Below are positions 17,304-24,662 of a stretch of DNA of 64,000 nt, piece after piece. Under the pieces are notes generated by a model. The model ran no database searches. It was not told where the DNA came from and saw only the letters and a list, made by a program, of their open reading frames with translations. The position numbers and the translations under genes were made by a program. Numbering within the stretch: position 1 is the first letter of the stretch; each line of letters begins with the position of its first letter. This stretch comes from Desulfuromonas thiophila (GTDB lineage: Bacteria > Desulfobacterota > Desulfuromonadia > Desulfuromonadales > Desulfuromonadaceae): the NCBI RefSeq assembly GCF_900101955.1, contig NZ_FNAQ01000007.1, positions 18,391-82,390 of the forward strand. Direction: 5' to 3'.

Positions 17304-18083
17304 TCAGCGTAGCGGAAAGGTGTCGTACAGCTGTTTTTGCACCTCGGCCAGGCCGGGACGCTGATAGGTGGCGCACCAGTCGGCTACCTCGGCGGGAGTC
17401 GTGGCGGGGCCGAAGGGCAGGGGGCGCAACGTTTCAAGGCCGAAGACGGAGTAGTAGTCAGCAAACTTGAAGTCGTTGCCGCGCACGGCGTCGGACAGCT
17501 TGATCCAGCCGTTGGGAATCTGCAGGGCGTCAGCCACGATCAGGCCGTGCAGGCTGGACGACAGGACGAAGTCACACTGACTGATCTGGCTGAGGAACTC
17601 ACGGGTTTCGGAAAAAATGTCGATAACCTGTACCCCGGCCTGTTTGGCAAAGGTCGCTACTGCCGGATGTTGCTGATCCTTGTAGTGGGGTACGATGCCA
17701 ACCCGCCAGCGCTTGGCGGACGCTTTGTCAGGCAGCAGCAGCGGGCAGAGCAGGCCGGGGTCGCCCAGAACCCTGATGCTGCGGTTGCGTAGTGCCGCCG
17801 CTGTCAGCCGGCCGCGCACGGCGTGGATGTGATGCGGCGTACGGAAGGGCGGCGCCTGACCGATCAGGCCGCTGCCCCAGACATGCACCCGGTGGCTCCA
17901 GAAGTGGTTTTTCAGCCGCTGCAGAATGCTGCCGACCGCCACCAGATCGCAGCGGTTGGGTTTGGCGTGAACTACTGGCCGGCCGCTGATAGCCTCGCAC
18001 AGCACTGGCGAGAGCCAGTCGCCAAAATTCTTGCGGCCATCCTTCAGGCCCGACGACCAGTACAGCTTCAGCGGTTTTTTCAT
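17304..18083 (-). CDS. Polysaccharide pyruvyltransferase family protein
   Basis: A 259-residue member of the polysaccharide pyruvyl transferase (CsaB/WcaK-type) family. Such enzymes transfer pyruvate from PEP to sugars as ketals. Visible signatures are LYWSSGLKDGRKNFGDWLSP at the N-terminus, VAVGSILQ, HVWGSGLI, VRGRLTAAAL, LGDPGLL, and SSSLHGLIVADALQIP (about 170-190). It stands on the minus strand between the forward core operon and hairpin repeat copy B, so it is transcribed alone. It might decorate the core or O-chain and so alter its charge; the acceptor is unknown. Confidence 0.85.
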   Translation of the reverse strand: MKKPLKLYWSSGLKDGRKNFGDWLSPVLCEAISGRPVVHAKPNRCDLVAVGSILQRLKNHFWSHRVHVWGSGLIGQAPPFRTPHHIHAVRGRLTAAALRNRSIRVLGDPGLLCPLLLPDKASAKRWRVGIVPHYKDQQHPAVATFAKQAGVQVIDIFSETREFLSQISQCDFVLSSSLHGLIVADALQIPNGWIKLSDAVRGNDFKFADYYSVFGLETLRPLPFGPATTPAEVADWCATYQRPGLAEVQKQLYDTFPLR

Positions 18084-18209
18084 CGGAAACTCCGGCGTGG
18101 AGACCCCTGGATTTATCCATGGGGAGGAAACGCCGCTCCGCCGTCAGGCGGAGGGCTTGTGGTGGTAGCCGTAGCCGTCGGCCCGATGCAGACGGCGGCA
18201 ATGTTGCTT

Positions 18210-18366
18210 AGCAGGATGTTGAAAAAGTCCCATCCGGGGCTTTTTCAACGACGCAAGCCGAAAATGCGATTTCCGTCTTACTCACAAAATCAATCCATTA
18301 CGAAGTAATGATTGATTTTGGTCGCCCGTCCATGGGCTCCAGCAGGCTGTTTTTCAACAGCCTGTT
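18210..18366 (-). repeat. Dispersed hairpin repeat, copy B
   Basis: Reverse-orientation copy of the element at 10,063-10,220. Read on the minus strand it matches copy A over its full length with scattered substitutions. The shared blocks include GAGCCCATGGACGGG, CCAAAATCAATC, TAATGGATTGATTTTGTGAG and CGCATTTTCGGCTTGC. The hairpin at 18,218-18,249 has GTTGAAAAAGTCCC facing GGGGCTTTTTCAAC, one G-T mismatch. It lies upstream of the pyruvyltransferase gene and next to the Fic gene region. With copy A it frames the forward core operon. Confidence 0.85.
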
Positions 18367-18372
18367 AGACAA

Positions 18373-18493
18373 CTCGCTGCTATCAATCTATCCTGATAGA
18401 AAGATAACTTGATAGCAGCGAGCAAGAGCCAAATGCTAGCAAGATATCTCGATAGCTGGCTAGCAAAAAACTGATAGAATGCTCAACAGATAG
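18373..18493 (+). promoter_or_regulatory. Palindrome and GATAG-rich region upstream of the Fic gene
   Basis: AT-richer non-coding DNA with dense symmetry. A 14-bp perfect inverted repeat, CTCGCTGCTATCAA (18,373-18,386) / TTGATAGCAGCGAG (18,409-18,422), encloses a second one, TCTATC-CT-GATAGA (18,387-18,400). A third, TGCTAGC (18,434-18,440) / GCTAGCA (18,459-18,465), encloses AGATATCT. GATAG occurs at 18,395, 18,411, 18,451, 18,473 and 18,489, and its complement CTATC at 18,380 and 18,388. This looks like an operator array or structured leader for the Fic gene that starts at 18,584; no regulator gene is adjacent. The remaining ~90 bp to the gene show nothing more that I recognise. Confidence 0.5.
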
Positions 18494-18583
18494 CGCTGAG
18501 AATAACATGAAATTTTATCGCGAGCTGAAATGGCATTTTACGATTTTTTGTAAATATTTGCTGTCGTTTTCGACCGGGCGGAT

Positions 18584-20179
18584 GTGGTTTTCGACACAAT
18601 GAAGATAGAAAATACAAATATCCAAATGGTCCAAGAATCCCTCGTGCCGAGGGAGAGCCGTTTAGCGGGCTGGGCGGCGTTAGGGACCGCTTTGTCTATT
18701 GAAGCCCCACTGCGACACCTCTCATGTGTTTCAGAAAAGTTTGTCCGTGGCAGCCGGAAGTCGGAAAGGGAATGGACCGTTTTCGACAAGCGCTATTGGC
18801 CAGGAGAAACCTTCGCCGATCATCTGACCTTTGCTTTGCGTCACGAGCCGCTTGACCTTCTTCTTCTGGTGAAGATTCTCAGAGTCGCGCCCCGAAAGCT
18901 CATCACGGATTATGTCCGTAATGCCCCGAGCGGTCAGCCGAATCGTCGCATCTGGTTTCTGTATGAGCATCTTACCGGACAAACCCTTGATCTTCCCGAT
19001 GCCGAGCAGATAGCAGCTATCGACCTTCTTGACCCAAAGGATTATGTCACGGGGCAACCCGCTCTCTCGAAACGACATCGTGTTCGCAACAATCTCCTGG
19101 GCGTCCCCGGTTTTTGTCCCGTCATCCGACGAACACAACGCCTTGAAGCCTTCATGGCAGCCGGGTTGGACAAACAGGCGAGGCAAACTATCGGTCGAAC
19201 GGGAGGACATTTGGTGGCGCGGGCTGCGAGCTTCCTTCTTCTGGCGGACAGCCGGGCAAGTTTTGCCATTGAGGGTGAGCGTCCGCCGCGCTCACGCCTT
19301 GAACGCTGGGGCCGGGCAGTGATGCAGGCCGGTCGGCATCCTCTGTCTCTGGATGAGCTTCTTCGGCTGCACGCAATCCTGATCGAGGATACACGATTCG
19401 TCCATGCGGGCCTCAGGCCTGATGGGGTTTTTCTCGGAGAAAGGGATCTCACAGGCGACCCTTTGCCCGAGTTTATTGGCGCCCGGCCGGAGGATCTGCC
19501 GGCCCTTATGCAGAAACTTATTGAGGCCAATGACAGAATGCGCCGGGATGGGATTGATGCGATTCTGCAGGCTGCGGCCACCGCCTTCGGGTTTGTCTAT
19601 ATTCACCCCTTTCAGGATGGTAACGGCCGCGTTCATCGCTGCATCATTCATCATGTCCTGGCGGAAAGAAACTTTACCCCAGCAGGAATGGTTTTTCCCG
19701 TGTCGGCGGTCATGTTAGACCGGATTGGCGCTTATCGCAAAACCCTGCAGCTCCATACCGCGCCAATTATGCCGTTCATCGACTGGATGGCTACCCCCGC
19801 AGGCAATGTCATGGTTCTGAATGAAACGAAGGACTTTTACAGATACTTTGATTGCACAGAGTCCGCCGAATTTCTTTATGAATGTGTCCAGCGAACCGTG
19901 AACCAGGATCTGCCCCGTGAAATCGAGTATCTGCGACGTCATGACGAAGCCATACAAAAGGTCATGGATACCGTTGAGATGCCAGACAACCTCGCCGACA
20001 ACCTGGTTCTCATGATTCTGCAGAACAACGGCAAACTGGCAAAACGTCGCCGGCAGAAAGAATTTGAGGCCTTGACTGACGCCGAGGTGTCCGCGCTTGA
20101 GCAAATCGTTCAGAGCGTGTTTGAAGGATTTGCAGAAAATTCCTGTTCAGGAACCAATCCAGACGCTGTTCCCTGCTAG
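18584..20179 (+). CDS. Fic family protein (class II, self-inhibited AMP-transferase type)
   Basis: A 531-residue Fic/DOC protein. The active-site motif HPFQDGNGRVHR (about residues 341-352) is complete: catalytic His, phosphate-binding GNGR and second Arg. The inhibitory helix motif (S/T)xxxE(G/N) is present upstream as SFAIEG (near 225-230), so it is a class II enzyme held off by its own N-terminal part. The usual activity is transfer of AMP to a protein hydroxyl. The ~190-residue N-terminal part and the ~140-residue C-terminal helical part are not recognised. The GTG start follows GGGCGGAT; ATG 18,599 is an alternative. Its AT-richer upstream DNA and isolation in an LPS block suggest an insertion. 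Confidence 0.88.
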   Translation: MVFDTMKIENTNIQMVQESLVPRESRLAGWAALGTALSIEAPLRHLSCVSEKFVRGSRKSEREWTVFDKRYWPGETFADHLTFALRHEPLDLLLLVKILRVAPRKLITDYVRNAPSGQPNRRIWFLYEHLTGQTLDLPDAEQIAAIDLLDPKDYVTGQPALSKRHRVRNNLLGVPGFCPVIRRTQRLEAFMAAGLDKQARQTIGRTGGHLVARAASFLLLADSRASFAIEGERPPRSRLERWGRAVMQAGRHPLSLDELLRLHAILIEDTRFVHAGLRPDGVFLGERDLTGDPLPEFIGARPEDLPALMQKLIEANDRMRRDGIDAILQAAATAFGFVYIHPFQDGNGRVHRCIIHHVLAERNFTPAGMVFPVSAVMLDRIGAYRKTLQLHTAPIMPFIDWMATPAGNVMVLNETKDFYRYFDCTESAEFLYECVQRTVNQDLPREIEYLRRHDEAIQKVMDTVEMPDNLADNLVLMILQNNGKLAKRRRQKEFEALTDAEVSALEQIVQSVFEGFAENSCSGTNPDAVPC

Positions 20180-20201
20180 GCGCGCAGCGCCAGGCGTCCC
20201 T

Positions 20202-21944
20202 TTATCCGTTTTTCTCCGCCTTGGTCACCAGAATATCCTCCAGCACCAGATATTCCAGATCGCTGCCATAGAACATATTGAGGGCGTCCTCGGGTGAACA
20301 GACCATGGGTTCGCCGCGCCGGTTGAGGGATGTGTTGAGCACCACGGCGTTGCCGGTGAGCTTCTCCAGTTGCTCAATCAGGGCGTAATAGCGCGGATTG
20401 GTCGCCTGTTCCACCACATGGGCGCGCGAGGTGCCGTCTTGATGCACCACCTCGGGAATGCGGTCTTTCCAGGCGGGGTGGACATCGAAGGTGAAGGTCA
20501 TGTAGGGCGCCGGATGGTCGGTCTGCAGCACCTCCGGCGCGATGCGGTCGAGCAGGCTGGGGCAGAATGGCCGCCAGCGCTCGCGGTATTTGATCTGTGC
20601 GTTGATGCGGTCGGCCACGCCGGCCACGCTGGGACAGCCCAGAATGCTGCGGCAGCCCAGTGCCCGAGGACCGAATTCCATGCGGCCCTGGAACCAGGCC
20701 ACCGGATTGCCCTCGGCCAGTAGCTGTGCCGTGGCGGCGCAGACATCGGCTGGGCGCTGCCACTGGGGCCGCTCGGGATGCGCTTCGCAGGCGGCAATGC
20801 ACTGATCGGTGCAGTATTTCGGTCCGAGATAGACATGGTGCAGCGGTTCGACCGCGATGCCGGCCAGATGGGCGGCGTAGGAGGCCGCCCCCAAGGCGGT
20901 GCCGGCGTCGGAAGCGGCCGGCTGGACGAACAGCTGCTTCACATAGGGCAGGGCCATAATGCGCTGGTTGAGCTTGACGTTGAGGGCGCTGCCGCCGGCG
21001 AAACACAGCTGGCCGGTTTCCGCCAGCACGTCCTTGAGGTAGTAATCAATCATCTGCAGCGCCAGATCCTCGAACAACTGCTGAACGCAGGCAGCATAGT
21101 CGATGTAGGGTTCATCGGCGTTATCGCCCTGGCGTTTTGGCCCCAGCCAGTCGATGAGTTTCGGACTGAAATAATAGCCCTTGCCGTTTTCCTTGTAACG
21201 TCGCCAGCCGACGGTGTTGACCAGACGGGTGTTGACGCGCAGCTCGCCGTTTTCGAAGCGGGCCAGGCGCGAAAAATCGTATTTGCGCGGGTCGCCGTAG
21301 GGCGCCATGCCCATCACCTTGAACTCGCCGTCGAGCATCTCGAAACCAAGGTATTCGGTCAGGGCGCCGTAAAGGCCGCCGAGGGAGTCCGGGTCGTAGA
21401 ATTCCTTGATTTTGTGGATTTCGCCATTCTCGCCGTAGCCGAAGAAGGTGGTAGCGTATTCGCCCTTGCCATCAATGCCGAGAATGGCGGTTCGGCCTTT
21501 GAAACCGCTTAGATGGTAGGCGCTGCTGGCGTGAGCCAGATGGTGTTCCACCGGCACGAAGGCCACGGTTTCCCAGCGGATGCCCAACTGGGCCAGGGTT
21601 TCGCGCACATTGGCGACGTTACGGCGGTAATGGCGGTTGCCGTTGACCAGCGCCATCAGTGCCCGGTCGGGCGCATACCAGTAACGTTTGGCAAAATGCC
21701 AGCGCTCCGGCCGGTCAAGGCCGATGGCAGCAAAGGGGAAGGCGACGATATCGACATCGCGCGGCTGGATGCCGGCAAATTCCAGACAAAAGCGGGCCGA
21801 TTCCAGCGGCAGGCGGTTCTTGGCGTGTTTGTCGCGGATGAAGCGTTCCTCTTCCGCCGCGGCGATCAATTTATCGTCGATGTAGAGGGCGGCCGAGGGG
21901 TCATGGGTGAGGGCACCGGACAGGCCGAGAATGACTTTGGACAT
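20202..21944 (-). CDS. wapO: LPS core carbamoyltransferase (WapO/NodU family)
   Basis: A 580-residue carbamoyltransferase with N-terminal ASKHA-type domain (ILGLSGALTHDPSAALY, VEHHLAHASSAYHLSGF, ILGIDGKGEYATTFFGYG) and C-terminal Carbam_trans_C domain (GRMEFGPRALGCRSILG, ALNVKLNQR, NTSLNRRGEPMV). It would move carbamoyl from carbamoyl phosphate to a sugar hydroxyl. The closest functional model I know is P. aeruginosa WapO (PA5005), which carbamoylates core heptose II. The start MSKVILGLSG at 21,944 fits the family; in-frame codons up to 21,989 are not needed. It is the last gene of a minus-strand operon with two LPS kinase genes, matching its neighbours in Pseudomonas. Confidence 0.88.
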   Translation of the reverse strand: MSKVILGLSGALTHDPSAALYIDDKLIAAAEEERFIRDKHAKNRLPLESARFCLEFAGIQPRDVDIVAFPFAAIGLDRPERWHFAKRYWYAPDRALMALVNGNRHYRRNVANVRETLAQLGIRWETVAFVPVEHHLAHASSAYHLSGFKGRTAILGIDGKGEYATTFFGYGENGEIHKIKEFYDPDSLGGLYGALTEYLGFEMLDGEFKVMGMAPYGDPRKYDFSRLARFENGELRVNTRLVNTVGWRRYKENGKGYYFSPKLIDWLGPKRQGDNADEPYIDYAACVQQLFEDLALQMIDYYLKDVLAETGQLCFAGGSALNVKLNQRIMALPYVKQLFVQPAASDAGTALGAASYAAHLAGIAVEPLHHVYLGPKYCTDQCIAACEAHPERPQWQRPADVCAATAQLLAEGNPVAWFQGRMEFGPRALGCRSILGCPSVAGVADRINAQIKYRERWRPFCPSLLDRIAPEVLQTDHPAPYMTFTFDVHPAWKDRIPEVVHQDGTSRAHVVEQATNPRYYALIEQLEKLTGNAVVLNTSLNRRGEPMVCSPEDALNMFYGSDLEYLVLEDILVTKAEKNG

Positions 21945-22027
21945 ACAGCGAAACTCCGTGAATTGCGGGCGTCGGCGGAAAAAACACATCCCGCCGCCGG
22001 CGTTAAGACGATTTTAAAGGTTGGCTT

Positions 22028-23464
22028 TCAGGGCAGCAGCCGGTCGAAATGGCGCCGCAACGGACTCTCGACCGGCCAATTGCGCAGAAAACGCTGCCGG
22101 TCGGCGGCGTAACGGCGCAGGAACAGCCAGCGCCAGCGGTATTCGGTCAGGGCGTCGAGATCGATGACCTGCACGGTATTGCCCTGCAGCAGAAAATTGC
22201 TGGCCTTGCAGTCGCCGTGACGGATGCCCAGCTGATGAAACTGGCGGAACAGATCGACCAGGCTGGTTATCCGGCTCTGCTGTTGCGGTAATTGTGTACC
22301 GTCCAGCTGAGCCGCACTCTCGCCGTCACACCGGGCCGTCACATAATAGCTGCTTCGCCGCCACAGGCCAAAGCGTTTTTCCAGCAGGGCGATGGCCTGG
22401 GGCGTGGCGATGCCACTGCTGACCAGGCGATGGGCATTGCGCCAGCTGATCAGCGCCCGGCTCGGCCGCAGGCCGCGGCTCAAGCCGTGCCAGAAGCCTT
22501 TGATGTTGTAGCGCTTGATCACCCAGTCGCCTGCCGCCGTGGTGACCCAGGCCACGGTGGCGCTGTTGCCGTCCTTGTACAGTGGCGCACCTTGCACAAA
22601 GGCGTCGGGGTCGTGCAGAAATGCCTGCAGAGCTGCGCTTTCGGCATCGCGGCGATAAAGGGCCAGCTGGCTGAAACGCTGTTGGCGGACGAATTCGCTG
22701 CAGCTGCGGCTGGCTTTTTTGACGTAAGCCTGCCGCCGCCGGCGCCGGGCCCGATCCAGCAGAGGGCGCAGCTGGGCGGCAAAGTCGGCCGCCAGCGGTT
22801 GCTGGCGTGCCAGGCCATAAAGCGGCAGAACCTCTGCCAGTAAACCATCATGGCGGCAGGGCAGCTGGGCCAACAGCAAGGCCAGATTGTCGCGGCAGAG
22901 CCGTTCCCTGAGGGGGGCACGGCGCTGGCGGATACCATCGCCATCAATGGCGTAAAGCCTGCCGTTGCTCAGCAGAAAATTTTCCAGGTGCAGATCGGTT
23001 TGCAGCAGCCCCTGGTGATGGCCCTGTCCGATCAGGCTAATCAGCTGCCCCAGCAGCGCCAGCCGTTCGCTGTCACTGGTGGCCTGTTGCCAGCAGGCTA
23101 GCGCGCTTTGCGGTTGCGGCAGATGCTCGAACAGCAGGACCGGGCTGCCATCCACCAGCAATCCGCTGTAGCACAGTTGCGGCGTGGCCAGGCCGGCCCG
23201 CTGCAGGGCCAGGCACCCCTGCTGTTCGCGTTGCCAATAGCGCCGTGCCCGGCGGCCGCAGAAGCGCTTGATCACCACCGCCTGCTCACCCCAGTGGCCG
23301 GCAAAGACCTCGCGCCGGCCTGGCAGCTGACGTAGCAGGGTGTTGGCCTGCAGCGGTGGCAGGCCGGTATCGGCAAGCTGAAGCGGTTGTGGCAGGCCGG
23401 TATCGGTGAAGTCGGCCCGGCGGGGCGGGCCGCAGCGCTGTGTGTCTGAAGCGGCAGCGGGCAT
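22028..23464 (-). CDS. Tandem (two-domain) LPS kinase-like protein
   Basis: A 478-residue cytoplasmic protein containing two InaA/Kdo-kinase-like domains. The first (about 1-235) has VVIKRF, a catalytic loop LLQTDLHLENFLL and metal-site YAIDGDG. The second (about 255-478) has WVIKRYN, the loop IRHGDCKASNFLL and QVIDLDAL. In both the catalytic Asp, Asn and metal-binding Asp are kept, so both may be active. It resembles the PA5006-type protein next to wapO in Pseudomonas. The ATG at 23,464 is one base after the upstream gene's stop; a longer in-frame reading upstream would overlap that gene and has shadow-like composition. Confidence 0.85.
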   Translation of the reverse strand: MPAAASDTQRCGPPRRADFTDTGLPQPLQLADTGLPPLQANTLLRQLPGRREVFAGHWGEQAVVIKRFCGRRARRYWQREQQGCLALQRAGLATPQLCYSGLLVDGSPVLLFEHLPQPQSALACWQQATSDSERLALLGQLISLIGQGHHQGLLQTDLHLENFLLSNGRLYAIDGDGIRQRRAPLRERLCRDNLALLLAQLPCRHDGLLAEVLPLYGLARQQPLAADFAAQLRPLLDRARRRRRQAYVKKASRSCSEFVRQQRFSQLALYRRDAESAALQAFLHDPDAFVQGAPLYKDGNSATVAWVTTAAGDWVIKRYNIKGFWHGLSRGLRPSRALISWRNAHRLVSSGIATPQAIALLEKRFGLWRRSSYYVTARCDGESAAQLDGTQLPQQQSRITSLVDLFRQFHQLGIRHGDCKASNFLLQGNTVQVIDLDALTEYRWRWLFLRRYAADRQRFLRNWPVESPLRRHFDRLLP

Positions 23465-23465
23465 G

Positions 23466-24311
23466 TCAGGACTCTTTTTCATCATGAAAGAACGCCAGCA
23501 CCCGGCCGATCTGCTGTTTGCCGGCCGCATCAAGCCGTTCAAGCTTACGGTAATGCAGGTAGAAGCGCAGTCGCCGGCTGCGGCTGAGGTGCCGCCGGCC
23601 GAGTTTGTCGAGACAGGCCAGATCCTTGTCGGCGCCGCGTTGACGCAACCAGCCGAAGGGATGATGTCCCAGAGGGCAGTCGAAGAACAGCACCCGCGGG
23701 CCAGTGCCAGTACCCAGCCCTGTCGCCGAGTCGTCATCCACTAGCAGAATGTTGCGCCATTTCAGATCCCAGTGGACAAACCCCTGATGGTGCAGCTGCC
23801 GGCTGTAATCGGCCACCTGCTGCAGCACCCCTTCGAGCCAGGCACGCTGGCGAAAAAGTTGTGGCTGCTGTTGCGCCAGGCTCGCCAGATCGCGGGCGCC
23901 GACCACCTCGGCGGTTACCAGCACGGCCTGGCCCCGGCCAAAGGGCAGGCGGCCGCCCAGCCAGCCGGGCCGCTGCCAGCCGTAGGCCACCAGCGGCGGC
24001 GTCGGTATGCCGAGCTGGTCGAAATACCGCAGGTTCTGCCATTCGCCCTCGGCCCGGCTGCGCCCCAACCAGCGCCGCAGCCCCTTGCCGCGCCGCTGAT
24101 AGCGTTTGACATAATAGGCCGCTGCAGCCCCTTGGGTGCGGATCAGAGAGCTTAAGGGATCGGCTGAAATCGCCTGGCCTTTTAATTGCAGACAGTGGCA
24201 GGCGCTGGCAAAGGTCTGCCGTTCGTCCGGCTGGCCGATAACCTGCCAGTGGGGCTGTGGCCGCCAGAGGCGTGCCAGGGCAGGTTGTGAAAAAAGATTT
24301 TTCCAGTTCAC
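23466..24311 (-). CDS. LPS core kinase-like protein (InaA family)
   Basis: A 281-residue kinase-fold protein resembling PA4998 of the Pseudomonas core cluster. N-lobe: YYVKRYQRRGKGLRRWLG (ATP-binding Lys); then EGEWQNLRYFDQLGIPTPP; catalytic loop FVHWDLKWRNILL and metal site VLFFDCPLG, all key residues present. The start is a GTG at 24,311 preceded by AGAGGA 8 bp upstream on the minus strand. It is the first gene of the minus-strand operon 24,311-20,202 and diverges from hldE. The sugar phosphorylated is unknown. Confidence 0.82.
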   Translation of the reverse strand: MNWKNLFSQPALARLWRPQPHWQVIGQPDERQTFASACHCLQLKGQAISADPLSSLIRTQGAAAAYYVKRYQRRGKGLRRWLGRSRAEGEWQNLRYFDQLGIPTPPLVAYGWQRPGWLGGRLPFGRGQAVLVTAEVVGARDLASLAQQQPQLFRQRAWLEGVLQQVADYSRQLHHQGFVHWDLKWRNILLVDDDSATGLGTGTGPRVLFFDCPLGHHPFGWLRQRGADKDLACLDKLGRRHLSRSRRLRFYLHYRKLERLDAAGKQQIGRVLAFFHDEKES

Positions 24312-24486
24312 TGGAAATGTCCTCTTCTGAGCGTGTTGGCCCGTGGTGGTCCGAGCGGTTCGGTCCCTCTGGCCAGGCTGAGCTAAAATATGCCATTATG
24401 CCTGCATCGCTTTTCTATGGCCAGCCAGATTTCACGACGGCGTAACCCCGGCCACAGGCCTGGGCTGACGGCGCAGCACAAAAGTT

Positions 24487-24515
24487 TTGCTGTCGGCGGC
24501 CAGCTGGTTTAAGAT
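24487..24515 (+). promoter_or_regulatory. Predicted sigma-70 promoter for hldE
   Basis: TTGCTG (24,487-24,492), 17-bp spacer, TAAGAT (24,510-24,515), a good match to the sigma-70 consensus, in the 351-bp gap between the divergent kinase gene and hldE. It would give a leader of about 140 nt. A 7-bp inverted repeat TTCCAGT-TC-ACTGGAA (24,301-24,316) overlaps the start codon of the divergent gene at the other end of the gap. Found by eye only. Confidence 0.4.
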
Positions 24516-24662
24516 GACCAGCATTGTTTGTCGGTCCGCCCTCTGTCAGCGCGGACCTGTTTTTTGCGCCCTGTCTTGGCGGCAGCACTGCGTTTGGTCG
24601 TGCAGGGCCGCCGGCGCGGCAGGAATCGATTCATTACGACGCCATCAACGGAACAGACCTTC

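Noticed and set aside
22028..23737. Longer N-terminal reading of the tandem kinase gene, starting at 23,737
   Set aside because: The extra 91 residues overlap the upstream kinase gene in another frame and lack kinase character; ATG 23,464, one base after that gene's stop, is the natural start.
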